A DNA stretch of 64,000 bases, from NCBI GenBank assembly GCA_020635205.1, contig JACKAE010000003.1, positions 558,001 to 622,000 of the forward strand, read 5' to 3'. The first letter of the stretch is position 1. The number at the start of each line of letters is the position of its first letter. The notes under the pieces are model-generated. The model did no database searches. It was not told the origin of the DNA and saw only the letters and a program-made list of their open reading frames with translations. The stretch is from Ignavibacteria bacterium. GTDB taxonomy: Bacteria > Bacteroidota > Ignavibacteria > OLB7. Below, piece by piece: positions 57,442 through 64,000 of this stretch. The position numbers and the translations under genes were made by a program.

Positions 57442-57498
57442 CTTGGTGATCTTAGTGTTCTTGGTGGTGAATATCTTGATAAAAATATACCACCAAGG
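57442..57498. repeat. Arm of a hairpin repeat (ACCAAGGACAC family) split by the IS element
   Basis: On the minus strand it reads CACCACCAAGAACACTAAG ... ATCACCAAG before the yraN ATG, and it also contains CCTTGGTGGT at the IS edge. The rest of the opposite arm lies beyond the element (CCTTTGTGTTCTTTGTGTCC on the minus strand at 58796-58815). Confidence 0.6.
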
Positions 57499-57543
57499 TA
57501 CTGTGTTTCGGCACAAGGAAGAAGTTGTAAAAATCATCACGAG

Positions 57544-58548
57544 TTAAATGCGTGCAGGATTGTAGTCTTCCCCACTCAGCCAAATTGCATAGAAGACACG
57601 CAAGAGTTTTCGTGCGACAGCAACAATAGCTGCTTTCTTCTGTCCTCCATTGCCTTGACACAGACGTTCATAGAATCGTCGCATCTGTTCGTCAGATCGG
57701 ATCGAGGCTAAGGCTGGCATGTACAAACATGTCCGTAAGCGGCAATTTCCCCGCTTGCTGATATAGCTAGGACCTCGCTTGGTGCCCGACTCTTGATGGA
57801 CAATATCCAACCCTGCATAGCTGATCACCTGCTTGACTGAGCGCACCAAGGCAAAGCCGTTTGTCTCGGCCAAGATCGTCGCGATGGTCATCAGCCCAAC
57901 CCCCTTGATTGTCTGAAGCTGCTTGATGCGACCACGAAAATCATCATCATTGTGAAGTACCTCCGTGATCTGCTGCTCGACCTCGCGAATCTGTGAGGCA
58001 AAGAAACGCAACTGCTGCTGAAGACGCCCGCGATGCGAGACCGAGGGCTTGTAGCTGGCCGAGAGCGCATGCAGCCGATTGCGTACCTGGCTCTGTTGTG
58101 TAATCAGGCTCTGGCGTTCACGAACCAACGCTTTCAACTCTTGCATCAACTCTGTGGCTGGCTCCCACGTATCGAGACGGCGTTCGAGTGCCAAACGACA
58201 CAGAAGACGAGCATCAACCCGATCAGTCTTTGTCTTGACCGAGGTACTCCGACTGAACTGCTTGACTGCCGTTGGGAGCATCACACAAAAGCGTGCTCCA
58301 GCATTGGAGAGTCCATAGGCTACCTCCTCATAGTAGACACCGGTTGCCTCCATCAGATACCATAGATCGACTCCCTCTTGGCGATGCGTGTGTGCCCACT
58401 GCTGAAGAGATGCGATCCCTTCAGCGGTGTTGGCAAACGTGCCCTCAGCGATGATGCTGATACGTTGTTCTGCGTCAATGCGTCCAAAGCAGACTGCTAA
58501 GGAGTCCTTTGAGATGTCAATACCGACTGCTTCTTTGAGAACGTGCAT
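57544..58548 (-). CDS. IS110-family transposase (DEDD recombinase)
   Basis: 334 residues. The N-terminal RuvC-like DEDD domain has candidate acidic residues Asp11 (VGIDISK), Glu67 (LMEATGVYYEE), Asp109 and Asp112 (TKTDRVDARLL). The C-terminal Transposase_20 domain contains IKGVGLMTIATILAE and QESGTKRGPSYISKRGNCRLR, which holds the candidate catalytic serine. The gene is intact, with no frameshift, so the element may be active. Known relatives use a bridge RNA encoded in the element's non-coding end to choose donor and target DNA. Confidence 0.95.
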   Translation of the reverse strand: MHVLKEAVGIDISKDSLAVCFGRIDAEQRISIIAEGTFANTAEGIASLQQWAHTHRQEGVDLWYLMEATGVYYEEVAYGLSNAGARFCVMLPTAVKQFSRSTSVKTKTDRVDARLLCRLALERRLDTWEPATELMQELKALVRERQSLITQQSQVRNRLHALSASYKPSVSHRGRLQQQLRFFASQIREVEQQITEVLHNDDDFRGRIKQLQTIKGVGLMTIATILAETNGFALVRSVKQVISYAGLDIVHQESGTKRGPSYISKRGNCRLRTCLYMPALASIRSDEQMRRFYERLCQGNGGQKKAAIVAVARKLLRVFYAIWLSGEDYNPARI

Positions 58549-58797
58549 CTGTTGTTGCTTTGGTCTAATGCCACACCGCGAGATCTCTGCTGGACTTCTC
58601 TGGTTATCATAGGAGCTCGCTCATTGACGGCTCTGAGTACTGTCTCAGCTTTTGCTGAGATCCTCAACAACCGAGGGACAATTCTTGGTGAGGCATCCTC
58701 TGTTGGTGCATGACACTAATGATCTCCTCGGCTGCTGCGGAGTAGCTTTCTTGTCTGTTGATTATTTGTTAAACTTTGCCCCTCATAACATACCAGG
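58549..58797 (-). ncRNA. Candidate bridge RNA region at the IS110 left end
   Basis: Non-coding, immediately upstream of the transposase. On the minus strand it can fold a perfect hairpin TCTCAGC-AAAA-GCTGAGA and a CCTCA ... TGAGG stem whose loop holds CCAAG and TGTCC. Size and position match the bridge RNAs described for IS110 elements; the true ends of the transcript cannot be read. Confidence 0.45.
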
Positions 58798-58820
58798 ACA
58801 CAAAGAACACAAAGGAAGAA

Positions 58821-60095
58821 TCACGGCGTCCGGTTGAGGAACTCGTCGTAGAGATCGGTATGGCGACTCTTCAGTGGAACGTTCCAGCCGTTTATAAAGA
58901 GGTGGCGAACGCTTGTTGATGGTTCCAGCGGATCACCATCGGCAACGAAGAGTGTGGCCTGCTTTCCGACTTCGAGCGAACCGAGAAGCGAGTCGACACC
59001 GAAGATGCGGGCTGGCTCGATTGTTACTGCACGGAGCGCATCCTCCCGACTCATTCCGTAAGCTGCTGCAAAACCAGCTTGGAAGGGAAGATTCCGAACG
59101 TTCTCCACGTCGTTTGTTCGCAAGGCAACCTGTACACCAGCTTTTCGGAGAAGTCCGGGGTTGGCATACGGCTTATCGTATCGATCCGACCCCCGGGAAG
59201 GAGTTGTTAGCACTTGCCCCACAATGCAAGGAATTCCAGATGCCGCAATTTTATCGGCACACCGCCACCCCTCGCGCAGACCGGAGAGAACCGCACGCAG
59301 GTTCCGTCGTTGAACCCACGCAATTGCCGAGTCAATATCTGAGGCCTGATTGACTTCTACCATCACTAACATTTCTCGACGGATTGCCGGAAGAAGTGCT
59401 TCGATCACAGGAACATATTCTGGAAGGCGCTTCTCCCCCCCCACACTCCAAGCCGAGTCGATGCGAGCATAGGTTTCGGCACGATCCCAGACCTCATCCA
59501 GCTTATCCATTCGGCTCCGCCACTCCTCTTCTACTTCCTCATCGGTCCGGTGATCCCACCAACCTCCGCGCCCACGTCCCGGAAAGTTGATTCGGAGAAC
59601 GTGAACTCCAGCAACGTTCATCTGCTCCGGTGTATAACCGTACAGATTTACCAACGCTCCTGTTCCGGGGAGCAATCCACCCGACGGAGAGGTAAGCACT
59701 GTAGTAACACCATTAACCCGAGTTACGGGGATGGCAACCGAGTTCGGATTCACCGCGGTCAATGCCTGTGCCTGCGGTGTCAGGTCTCCCATCTCGCTAT
59801 CATCTCTCGTCTCTGAGAGGGAACCAATTTCAACAAGTCCGAGCTGTGTTCCGGCATCGATCATACCGGGATAAATCGTCAGCCCAGAACAGTCGATCAC
59901 TTCTGCATCGGACGGAATCGCTAAGTTCTCCCCAATCCTCTCGATTCTTCCCTCTCGTATAAGAAGCGTTCCTCGCTCGATTACGCCGTTGGTTACTGTC
60001 TCGATGCGTCCGTTCGTTAGAGCGTACGCTCCAGACTGCGCCAGCAGCGGAGCAGAGATTGCGAGGAAAAGCAAAAGTGTTATCAGAGTTCGCAT
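58821..60095 (-). CDS. Secreted amidohydrolase-like protein lacking metal-binding HxH
   Basis: 424 residues. Signal peptide MRTLITLLLFLAISAPLLAQ. Amidohydrolase fold: N-terminal beta-sandwich (YALTNGRIETVTNGVIERGTLLIREGRI) and barrel start GLTIYPGMIDAGTQLGL, where an active enzyme would read DxHxH. The histidines are absent, and the usual later Lys/His/Asp positions are not recognised. The C-terminal part DALRAVTIEPARIFGVDSLLGSLEVGKQATLFVADGD is canonical. It is thus probably a catalytically inactive homologue. It follows the two-module amidohydrolase gene by 100 bases in the same direction and matches that protein's N-terminal half, so the two may act as one complex. Confidence 0.85.
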   Translation of the reverse strand: MRTLITLLLFLAISAPLLAQSGAYALTNGRIETVTNGVIERGTLLIREGRIERIGENLAIPSDAEVIDCSGLTIYPGMIDAGTQLGLVEIGSLSETRDDSEMGDLTPQAQALTAVNPNSVAIPVTRVNGVTTVLTSPSGGLLPGTGALVNLYGYTPEQMNVAGVHVLRINFPGRGRGGWWDHRTDEEVEEEWRSRMDKLDEVWDRAETYARIDSAWSVGGEKRLPEYVPVIEALLPAIRREMLVMVEVNQASDIDSAIAWVQRRNLRAVLSGLREGWRCADKIAASGIPCIVGQVLTTPSRGSDRYDKPYANPGLLRKAGVQVALRTNDVENVRNLPFQAGFAAAYGMSREDALRAVTIEPARIFGVDSLLGSLEVGKQATLFVADGDPLEPSTSVRHLFINGWNVPLKSRHTDLYDEFLNRTP

Positions 60096-60195
60096 AAGTT
60101 TTGGGTTGTAGGCTGTGAGCTATCAGTTGTGAACCTTCCGCTTGAGATATATTCCATCAAACAACAACGATCTACGATCTCTTATCCACGGCCAA

Positions 60196-63069
60196 CTATC
60201 GGCCTTTTACCCCCTCCATACATCCATCATCCTCTCCCACTTCCTCATCCATCACTGCATCGATCTTCTCCTCTGGATTTACCTTCAGTCGCATATCGTC
60301 TGGGTCATTCTCCGCATCGAAGCGGATAACGCCATCAACAACAGTTAAAATAGGTTGGCTGTAGATCGAGAGAGGATGCCCGCTGAAGAGAGCTAAGTCT
60401 CCTTCTTTGCCAACTTCGATTGAACCGATCCGATCCTCAACACCAAGCTGCTTTGCCGGGTTGATCGTAATCATTGCTAAGCACTCATCTTCGGTCAAAC
60501 CTCCATGCTTCATTGACTTTGCCGCCTCGTGGTAGAGGTGACGGTTCAGTTCAGGAGAGTCGGAGTTAATCGACGTTACTACACCGTTTCGCGTAAGTAC
60601 CGCCGCGTTGTATGCGGTTGAGTAGTAGACCTCAAATTTGTAGGCCCACCAATCGCTGAAGACTGAAGCCATTGCCCCGAAGGCGGCAAGCTCTTTGGCA
60701 ACCTTAAACCCTTCGTTTACGTGCTGGAAGGTAATGCGCGTGATCCCGAAATCTTTCAACACTCGCATGAGCATCAATATCTCATCGGCACGGTATGAGT
60801 GACAGTGAATCAAAATCTCTCCCCGAAGAATATCGGCAAGTGCCTCCATGCGCTCATCATACTGTGGCGGAATTGGTCGCTTCCCTTTCTCTCCCTTCTC
60901 CTTGTTGTAGCGATCCCACTCAACCATATAACGTTGCGCCTTCGTAAACGCCTCGCGGAAGACCTGCTCAACTCCCATACGACTTGAAGGAGGGACACCA
61001 AATCCTCGCCCGTGAACTCTGGTTGGATTTTCGCCGAGGGCAAACTTGATCGTGCGGGGTGCTCCCTCCATCTTTAGCTTCGCAGGGTCAACTTCTCCGT
61101 AGCGGTGCTTGATCGTCTCGCACTGTCCACCAATTGCGTTAGCTGAGCCGTGCATCACGTGTGATGTCGTAACTCCACCAGCAAGGGCGCGATAGATCGT
61201 GATGTCGTAGGGATCAACCACATCTTCAATCTGTACTTCTGCCGTCACCGGGTTTGTCCACTCGTTCACCGGACCACTGACAGCAATGTGCGAGTGAGCG
61301 TCGATAATGCCCGGCATCAAGTACTTCCCGGTTCCGTCAATCACTGTTATTCCTGAAGGAGCACCTAAGCCTTTTCCGATCGAGGTAATCTTCCCCCGCT
61401 CCACAAGCACATCGGTCTCTTCGAGTGTTCCGTTTGTCACAGTCAACACGGTTGCATTTTTGATGAGGATATTTCCACTCTGATCGCGGTTCATTGCAAC
61501 GATTCTCCCCGGCACAATCGGCTCGGCAACATTCGTAGCGAAGAGAATTGGCATCTTCTCACCTGCCGAAGCAGAGTCGTCTTTCTTTCCCTTCCCCTTT
61601 TTCCCCTCACCTGAGTAATCGTAGAGGATGCCGTCAACAATAGTCATCCGAACCTTCGACGTGTCGTGGAAGTAGGGGCCGGTTGTCACAACAAGGTTCG
61701 CAATCTTACCTGCCTCAACCGTACCGAGCGCACGTCCTGCGCCGATCATCTCGGCGGCGTCCGTTGTCAGTGCCGCTAACGCACGATCTTCCGGCAAACC
61801 GTGCCGAACTGCTTCGATCAGGTTGCTTCGGAGTGCATTCCCTTTGGTTCCAGCAGTTGAGAATCCAAATTTTGTTCCAGCGCGACTGTATGCTGCTGGC
61901 AACGATACCGCCGTGCGATGAGATTCATCCCGAATCGCAATCAGCCGGTTTCGCTCTCCCTCAATGTCGAGGTAGCTTGAAACTCTCTGGCTCAATCGAT
62001 TGTACTCATCTACACTCATTGGCGGAGGCACTCGGCGGGAAGTGCTGTCGTTCGGAGGAACTTTTTCACTTTCGCTCTCGCTATCGTCCCTCTTCTTTGT
62101 AGCCGAGTCTCCCTCATCCTCCACTGCTTCTGGAAAATCGAGGGAGAGGAAGAGAGGGAGTTTTTCGTTTCGGATGAGGTCGGCAACATCACGCCCATCC
62201 TTCAATCCAACCAGAACTAACGGAAAGCCGAGTTCTTTTCGGAGAACAAGAGCGCGGCGTGCCTCAAGGTCATCGTTCACCCGGAAAAAGACCGGAACTG
62301 ATCCGTCGATAGTTGGGAAGAACGAGGAGCGAACCGGATCGTAGTCTGGGCGGAGATAGCCATTGGGATTACTCTTGAACCACCGATCCTGCTCTTTTAA
62401 CTGTTCGGCTTGGTGGTAGAGATTGCGGAACTTCGCCATAATTCCCATCGGCGTTGCCGGGTAGACATCGTTTGCACCGTCGAAGGTTGCAACTAACGAC
62501 GTTCCCCCTGTCAGGAAGAGTCGATTCGTATCTCGTCCACCAAGCAAAAGAAGCCCACCGGTTCCAGGCAACATGCCACCCCGAGGGGCTGTGTGTGCCA
62601 CTCCAAATCCAACGCGACGCAGAGAGTCGATAAACGAATCTTGTCTGTTAAGAAGCTCTCGAATATCCCGTTCTGGTGTGATGCCAGCACGAGCGTTTGG
62701 CGGATCACCCGGCTTGGCTACACTATCGTTCTGGTTCTCCGGTTTCGGCGCTCCGGCAAAGGAATAACCGTCGATAAATCCAGCGTAGACGGTAAGTCCA
62801 GTCCCATCAATTACCCGCGCATCGTACGGAGGAATCAAGTCAGTTCCGACCGATTCGATGAGGCCATCCCGCATAAGAACGGTTCCCCGTTCGATTACCT
62901 GACCGGGACGGACAACTATCCGAACATTGGAAATAGCTAATGCGTGGGTTACCACTGGAATATCTGGAGCTTCTCTCCCCTTCTCTCCTCCCCGCTGTGC
63001 GGAAAGGTTCTGGCAGAGAAGGAGAAGAAGAATCGAGCAGGTCAGTAGAACGTATCGCTTCCGTTTCAT
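60196..63069 (-). CDS. Tandem two-module secreted amidohydrolase
   Basis: 957 residues from MKRKRYVLLTCSILLLLLCQNLSAQ, a signal peptide; the frame extends 13 codons upstream. The first module (about 30-500) has the amidohydrolase shape (VIDGTGLTVYAGFIDGYSFAG) without HxH and looks degenerate. A charged low-complexity linker lies within it (SATKKRDDSESESEKVPPND). The second module (about 530-957) has metal ligands in order: DAHSHIAVSG, TSHVMHGSAN, LIHCHSYRADE, FQHVNEG and SINSDSPE, so it should be catalytic. Probable periplasmic or outer-surface hydrolase of dipeptides, imidazolone-like or similar amides; the substrate is not known. Confidence 0.88.
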   Translation of the reverse strand: MKRKRYVLLTCSILLLLLCQNLSAQRGGEKGREAPDIPVVTHALAISNVRIVVRPGQVIERGTVLMRDGLIESVGTDLIPPYDARVIDGTGLTVYAGFIDGYSFAGAPKPENQNDSVAKPGDPPNARAGITPERDIRELLNRQDSFIDSLRRVGFGVAHTAPRGGMLPGTGGLLLLGGRDTNRLFLTGGTSLVATFDGANDVYPATPMGIMAKFRNLYHQAEQLKEQDRWFKSNPNGYLRPDYDPVRSSFFPTIDGSVPVFFRVNDDLEARRALVLRKELGFPLVLVGLKDGRDVADLIRNEKLPLFLSLDFPEAVEDEGDSATKKRDDSESESEKVPPNDSTSRRVPPPMSVDEYNRLSQRVSSYLDIEGERNRLIAIRDESHRTAVSLPAAYSRAGTKFGFSTAGTKGNALRSNLIEAVRHGLPEDRALAALTTDAAEMIGAGRALGTVEAGKIANLVVTTGPYFHDTSKVRMTIVDGILYDYSGEGKKGKGKKDDSASAGEKMPILFATNVAEPIVPGRIVAMNRDQSGNILIKNATVLTVTNGTLEETDVLVERGKITSIGKGLGAPSGITVIDGTGKYLMPGIIDAHSHIAVSGPVNEWTNPVTAEVQIEDVVDPYDITIYRALAGGVTTSHVMHGSANAIGGQCETIKHRYGEVDPAKLKMEGAPRTIKFALGENPTRVHGRGFGVPPSSRMGVEQVFREAFTKAQRYMVEWDRYNKEKGEKGKRPIPPQYDERMEALADILRGEILIHCHSYRADEILMLMRVLKDFGITRITFQHVNEGFKVAKELAAFGAMASVFSDWWAYKFEVYYSTAYNAAVLTRNGVVTSINSDSPELNRHLYHEAAKSMKHGGLTEDECLAMITINPAKQLGVEDRIGSIEVGKEGDLALFSGHPLSIYSQPILTVVDGVIRFDAENDPDDMRLKVNPEEKIDAVMDEEVGEDDGCMEGVKGR

Positions 63070-63140
63070 AGGCCAAAGAATGAATTGCAATTCAAAAGTA
63101 AACACCAAAAATGCAAAATTAAGGAAGAGGAGAGGGGAGG

Positions 63141-63270
63141 GAATTCAAAATTCAAAAGTAAAAATGCAAAATGAAGGAGCGTTTGAGGAGCAACCATCCC
63201 TCCTCAACACTTGAGAGACTCTTCACTTCGTTCTGAGTGACTGATACGCAACTACTGATGAGAAAACTCA
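63141..63270 (+). repeat. Duplicated composite block, copy 1
   Basis: Contains AATTCAAAAGTAAAAATG, GAGCGTTTGAGGAGCAACC and the family P arm GAGAGACTCTTCACTTCG ... TGAGTGAC. Nearly the same order and sequence recur at 63386-63517. Confidence 0.75.
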
Positions 63271-63492
63271 ATTTGTCATGCTGATGGCCGCCGAAGCATC
63301 TCGCCGGTGCTGGTGAGAAATACCCATTCCTCTACAACACTTGAGAGACTCTTCACTTCGCCTTCGCTCTGAGTGACAAGGGGAGGAAATTCAAAAGGCT
63401 AAAGTAAAAATGCAAAATGAAAGAGCGTTTGAGGAGCAACCATCCCTCCTCAACACTTGAGAGACTCTTCACTTCAGTTCGTTCTGAGTGAC
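63206..63492. repeat. Family P arms, three copies plus one opposite arm
   Basis: The arm GAGACTCTTCACTTC ... TGAGTGAC occurs three times, near 63213-63241, 63346-63377 and 63460-63492. The opposite arm TTGTCATGCTGA ... CGAAGCATCTCGCCGG lies at about 63278-63309. Confidence 0.7.
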
Positions 63493-63517
63493 AGATACGC
63501 GAATGACTGATGAGGAA
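63386..63517 (+). repeat. Duplicated composite block, copy 2
   Basis: Second copy of the block at 63141-63270, period about 245 bases. It differs by small insertions and single bases. Confidence 0.75.
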
Positions 63518-63623
63518 CCTGACCCGTTATGCTATCTCCCACTTTTGAATTTTTACTTTTGAATTTTGAATTGGTAACGCTCTCGCGTTACACGTGTGAA
63601 CCCTCCGATCCCCGTATCTTCAG

Positions 63624-63654
63624 TTTTTGAATTTTTACTTTTGAATTTTGAATT
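63624..63654 (+). repeat. AT-rich 31-base repeat just before ddl
   Basis: Identical to 57015-57045 and, apart from its first base, to 63543-63572. It ends 11 bases before the ddl ATG, where the ribosome site should be. Confidence 0.75.
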
Positions 63655-63665
63655 CCAACCTACCT

Positions 63666-64000
63666 ATGAACATTGCGGTACTTCTCGGCGGGACATCAGC
63701 CGAACGATATGTGTCGATGGCAACCGGAAAAGGTATTGCCGAAGCCTTAACCTCTCGTGGACACAACGTCCGGCTCTACGATATAGCTCTCGGCGAGAAA
63801 GCAGAGATTGCCTTCGACAATCTTGTGCTGCCGACTGAAGTTGCCCCTTCACCTGAAGAGCTTGCTCGATTTAACCATCGAGATGTAATCACCGCTGTCC
63901 AGAACCTTCCCGACGATACCGACGTTGTCTTCATCGCCCTACACGGGAATGATGGTGAAGATGGAAAAATCCAGTCGCTATTAGAATTTCGAGGACTCCC
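63666..64000 (+). CDS. ddl: D-alanine--D-alanine ligase, truncated by the window end
   Basis: The first 111 residues are visible. MNIAVLLGGTSAERYVSMATGKGIAEAL is the characteristic N-terminus of Ddl, with the conserved GG-x-SxE-like substrate segment here GGTSAER. FIALHGNDGEDGKIQSLLEF is the second family signature (HGxxGEDG). The enzyme joins two D-alanines for peptidoglycan precursors. The start is the only ATG in position; no Shine-Dalgarno is visible because an AT-rich repeat lies directly before it. Confidence 0.95.
   Translation, partial: MNIAVLLGGTSAERYVSMATGKGIAEALTSRGHNVRLYDIALGEKAEIAFDNLVLPTEVAPSPEELARFNHRDVITAVQNLPDDTDVVFIALHGNDGEDGKIQSLLEFRGL

Larger units (their letters stand above)
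57499..58797 (-). mobile_element. IS110-family insertion sequence
   Basis: Boundaries were inferred by removing the element to restore a continuous repeat (ACCACCAAGG joined to ACACAAAGAACAC). The left end (about 58549-58797) is about 250 bases of non-coding sequence upstream of the transposase; the right end beyond the stop is only about 45 bases. This arrangement fits the IS110 subgroup. No long terminal inverted repeats, as expected for the family. Edges are uncertain by a few bases, because AGG occurs at both. Confidence 0.7.
63070..63665. other. 596-base repeat-rich intergenic region before ddl
   Basis: No gene. Made almost entirely of repeat families: AT-rich copies (63089-63118, 63141-63168, 63387-63420, 63543-63572, 63624-63654), arms of family P, and a duplicated block of about 130 bases. 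Confidence 0.7.

Noticed and set aside
57442..57540. 33-residue N-terminal extension of YraN
   Set aside because: It translates an intergenic repeat (FTTKNTKITK) and the edge of the IS element; the family start is at 57441.
1..64000. tRNA, rRNA, prophage or T9SS machinery genes
   Set aside because: Looked for by eye on both strands and not found; the T9SS cargo imply that the secretion genes are elsewhere in the genome.

Overview
The window looks like a chromosomal segment of a bacterium in the Bacteroidota/Chlorobi/Ignavibacteria supergroup, possibly a Kapabacteria-type lineage. Reasons: seven proteins end in a type IX secretion (T9SS) sorting domain, there is a TonB-receptor/surface-lipoprotein pair with an acidic lipoprotein export signal, the FabI is of Bacteroidota type, and several genes carry strong Shine-Dalgarno sites, which classical Bacteroidia usually lack. 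The taxon is an inference; no rRNA or tRNA gene was found.

Layout. 1-3149 is the 3' part of a large FG-GAP/ASPIC repeat protein. 3316-22250 is a minus-strand block of five very large T9SS cargo proteins; four of them (7378-22250) are tandem paralogues, and hairpin-plus-T-run terminators lie between them. mutS (22629-25376) follows. A plus-strand block (25738-40710) holds a TonB-dependent receptor with its surface beta-helix lipoprotein, a small lipoprotein, an AT-rich YadA-head-like repeat protein, and a four-gene envelope quality-control cluster (two parvulin/SurA-type isomerases, then a catalytic and a non-catalytic M16 peptidase). 40820-50184 is mixed: a barrel-like protein, a rhodanese lipoprotein, a YhdH/AcuI reductase, a T9SS propeller protein, a P-loop kinase, two zinc-ribbon proteins and fabI. 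50291-53752 encodes an AAA-ATPase/BTAD regulator. 54086-56967 holds a small T9SS protein, a fibre-like protein and an M48 protease. yraN, an IS110-family element, two amidohydrolase genes and the start of ddl complete the window.

From about 44 kb onward the intergenic spaces fill with several families of short palindromic or AT-rich repeats that are rare in the first 43 kb. An IS110 element (about 57499-58797) appears to have inserted into one arm of such a hairpin repeat. Its 250-base non-coding left end is a candidate bridge-RNA gene, and that end contains short matches to both insertion flanks.

Other points of interest are a strongly folded GC-rich RNA-like element with a UUCG tetraloop at 34129-34199, two proteins sharing N- and C-terminal modules around different stalks (31333-33930 and 54740-55837), copies of one palindromic repeat on both sides of fabI, and upstream sequence shared by two of the giant paralogues.
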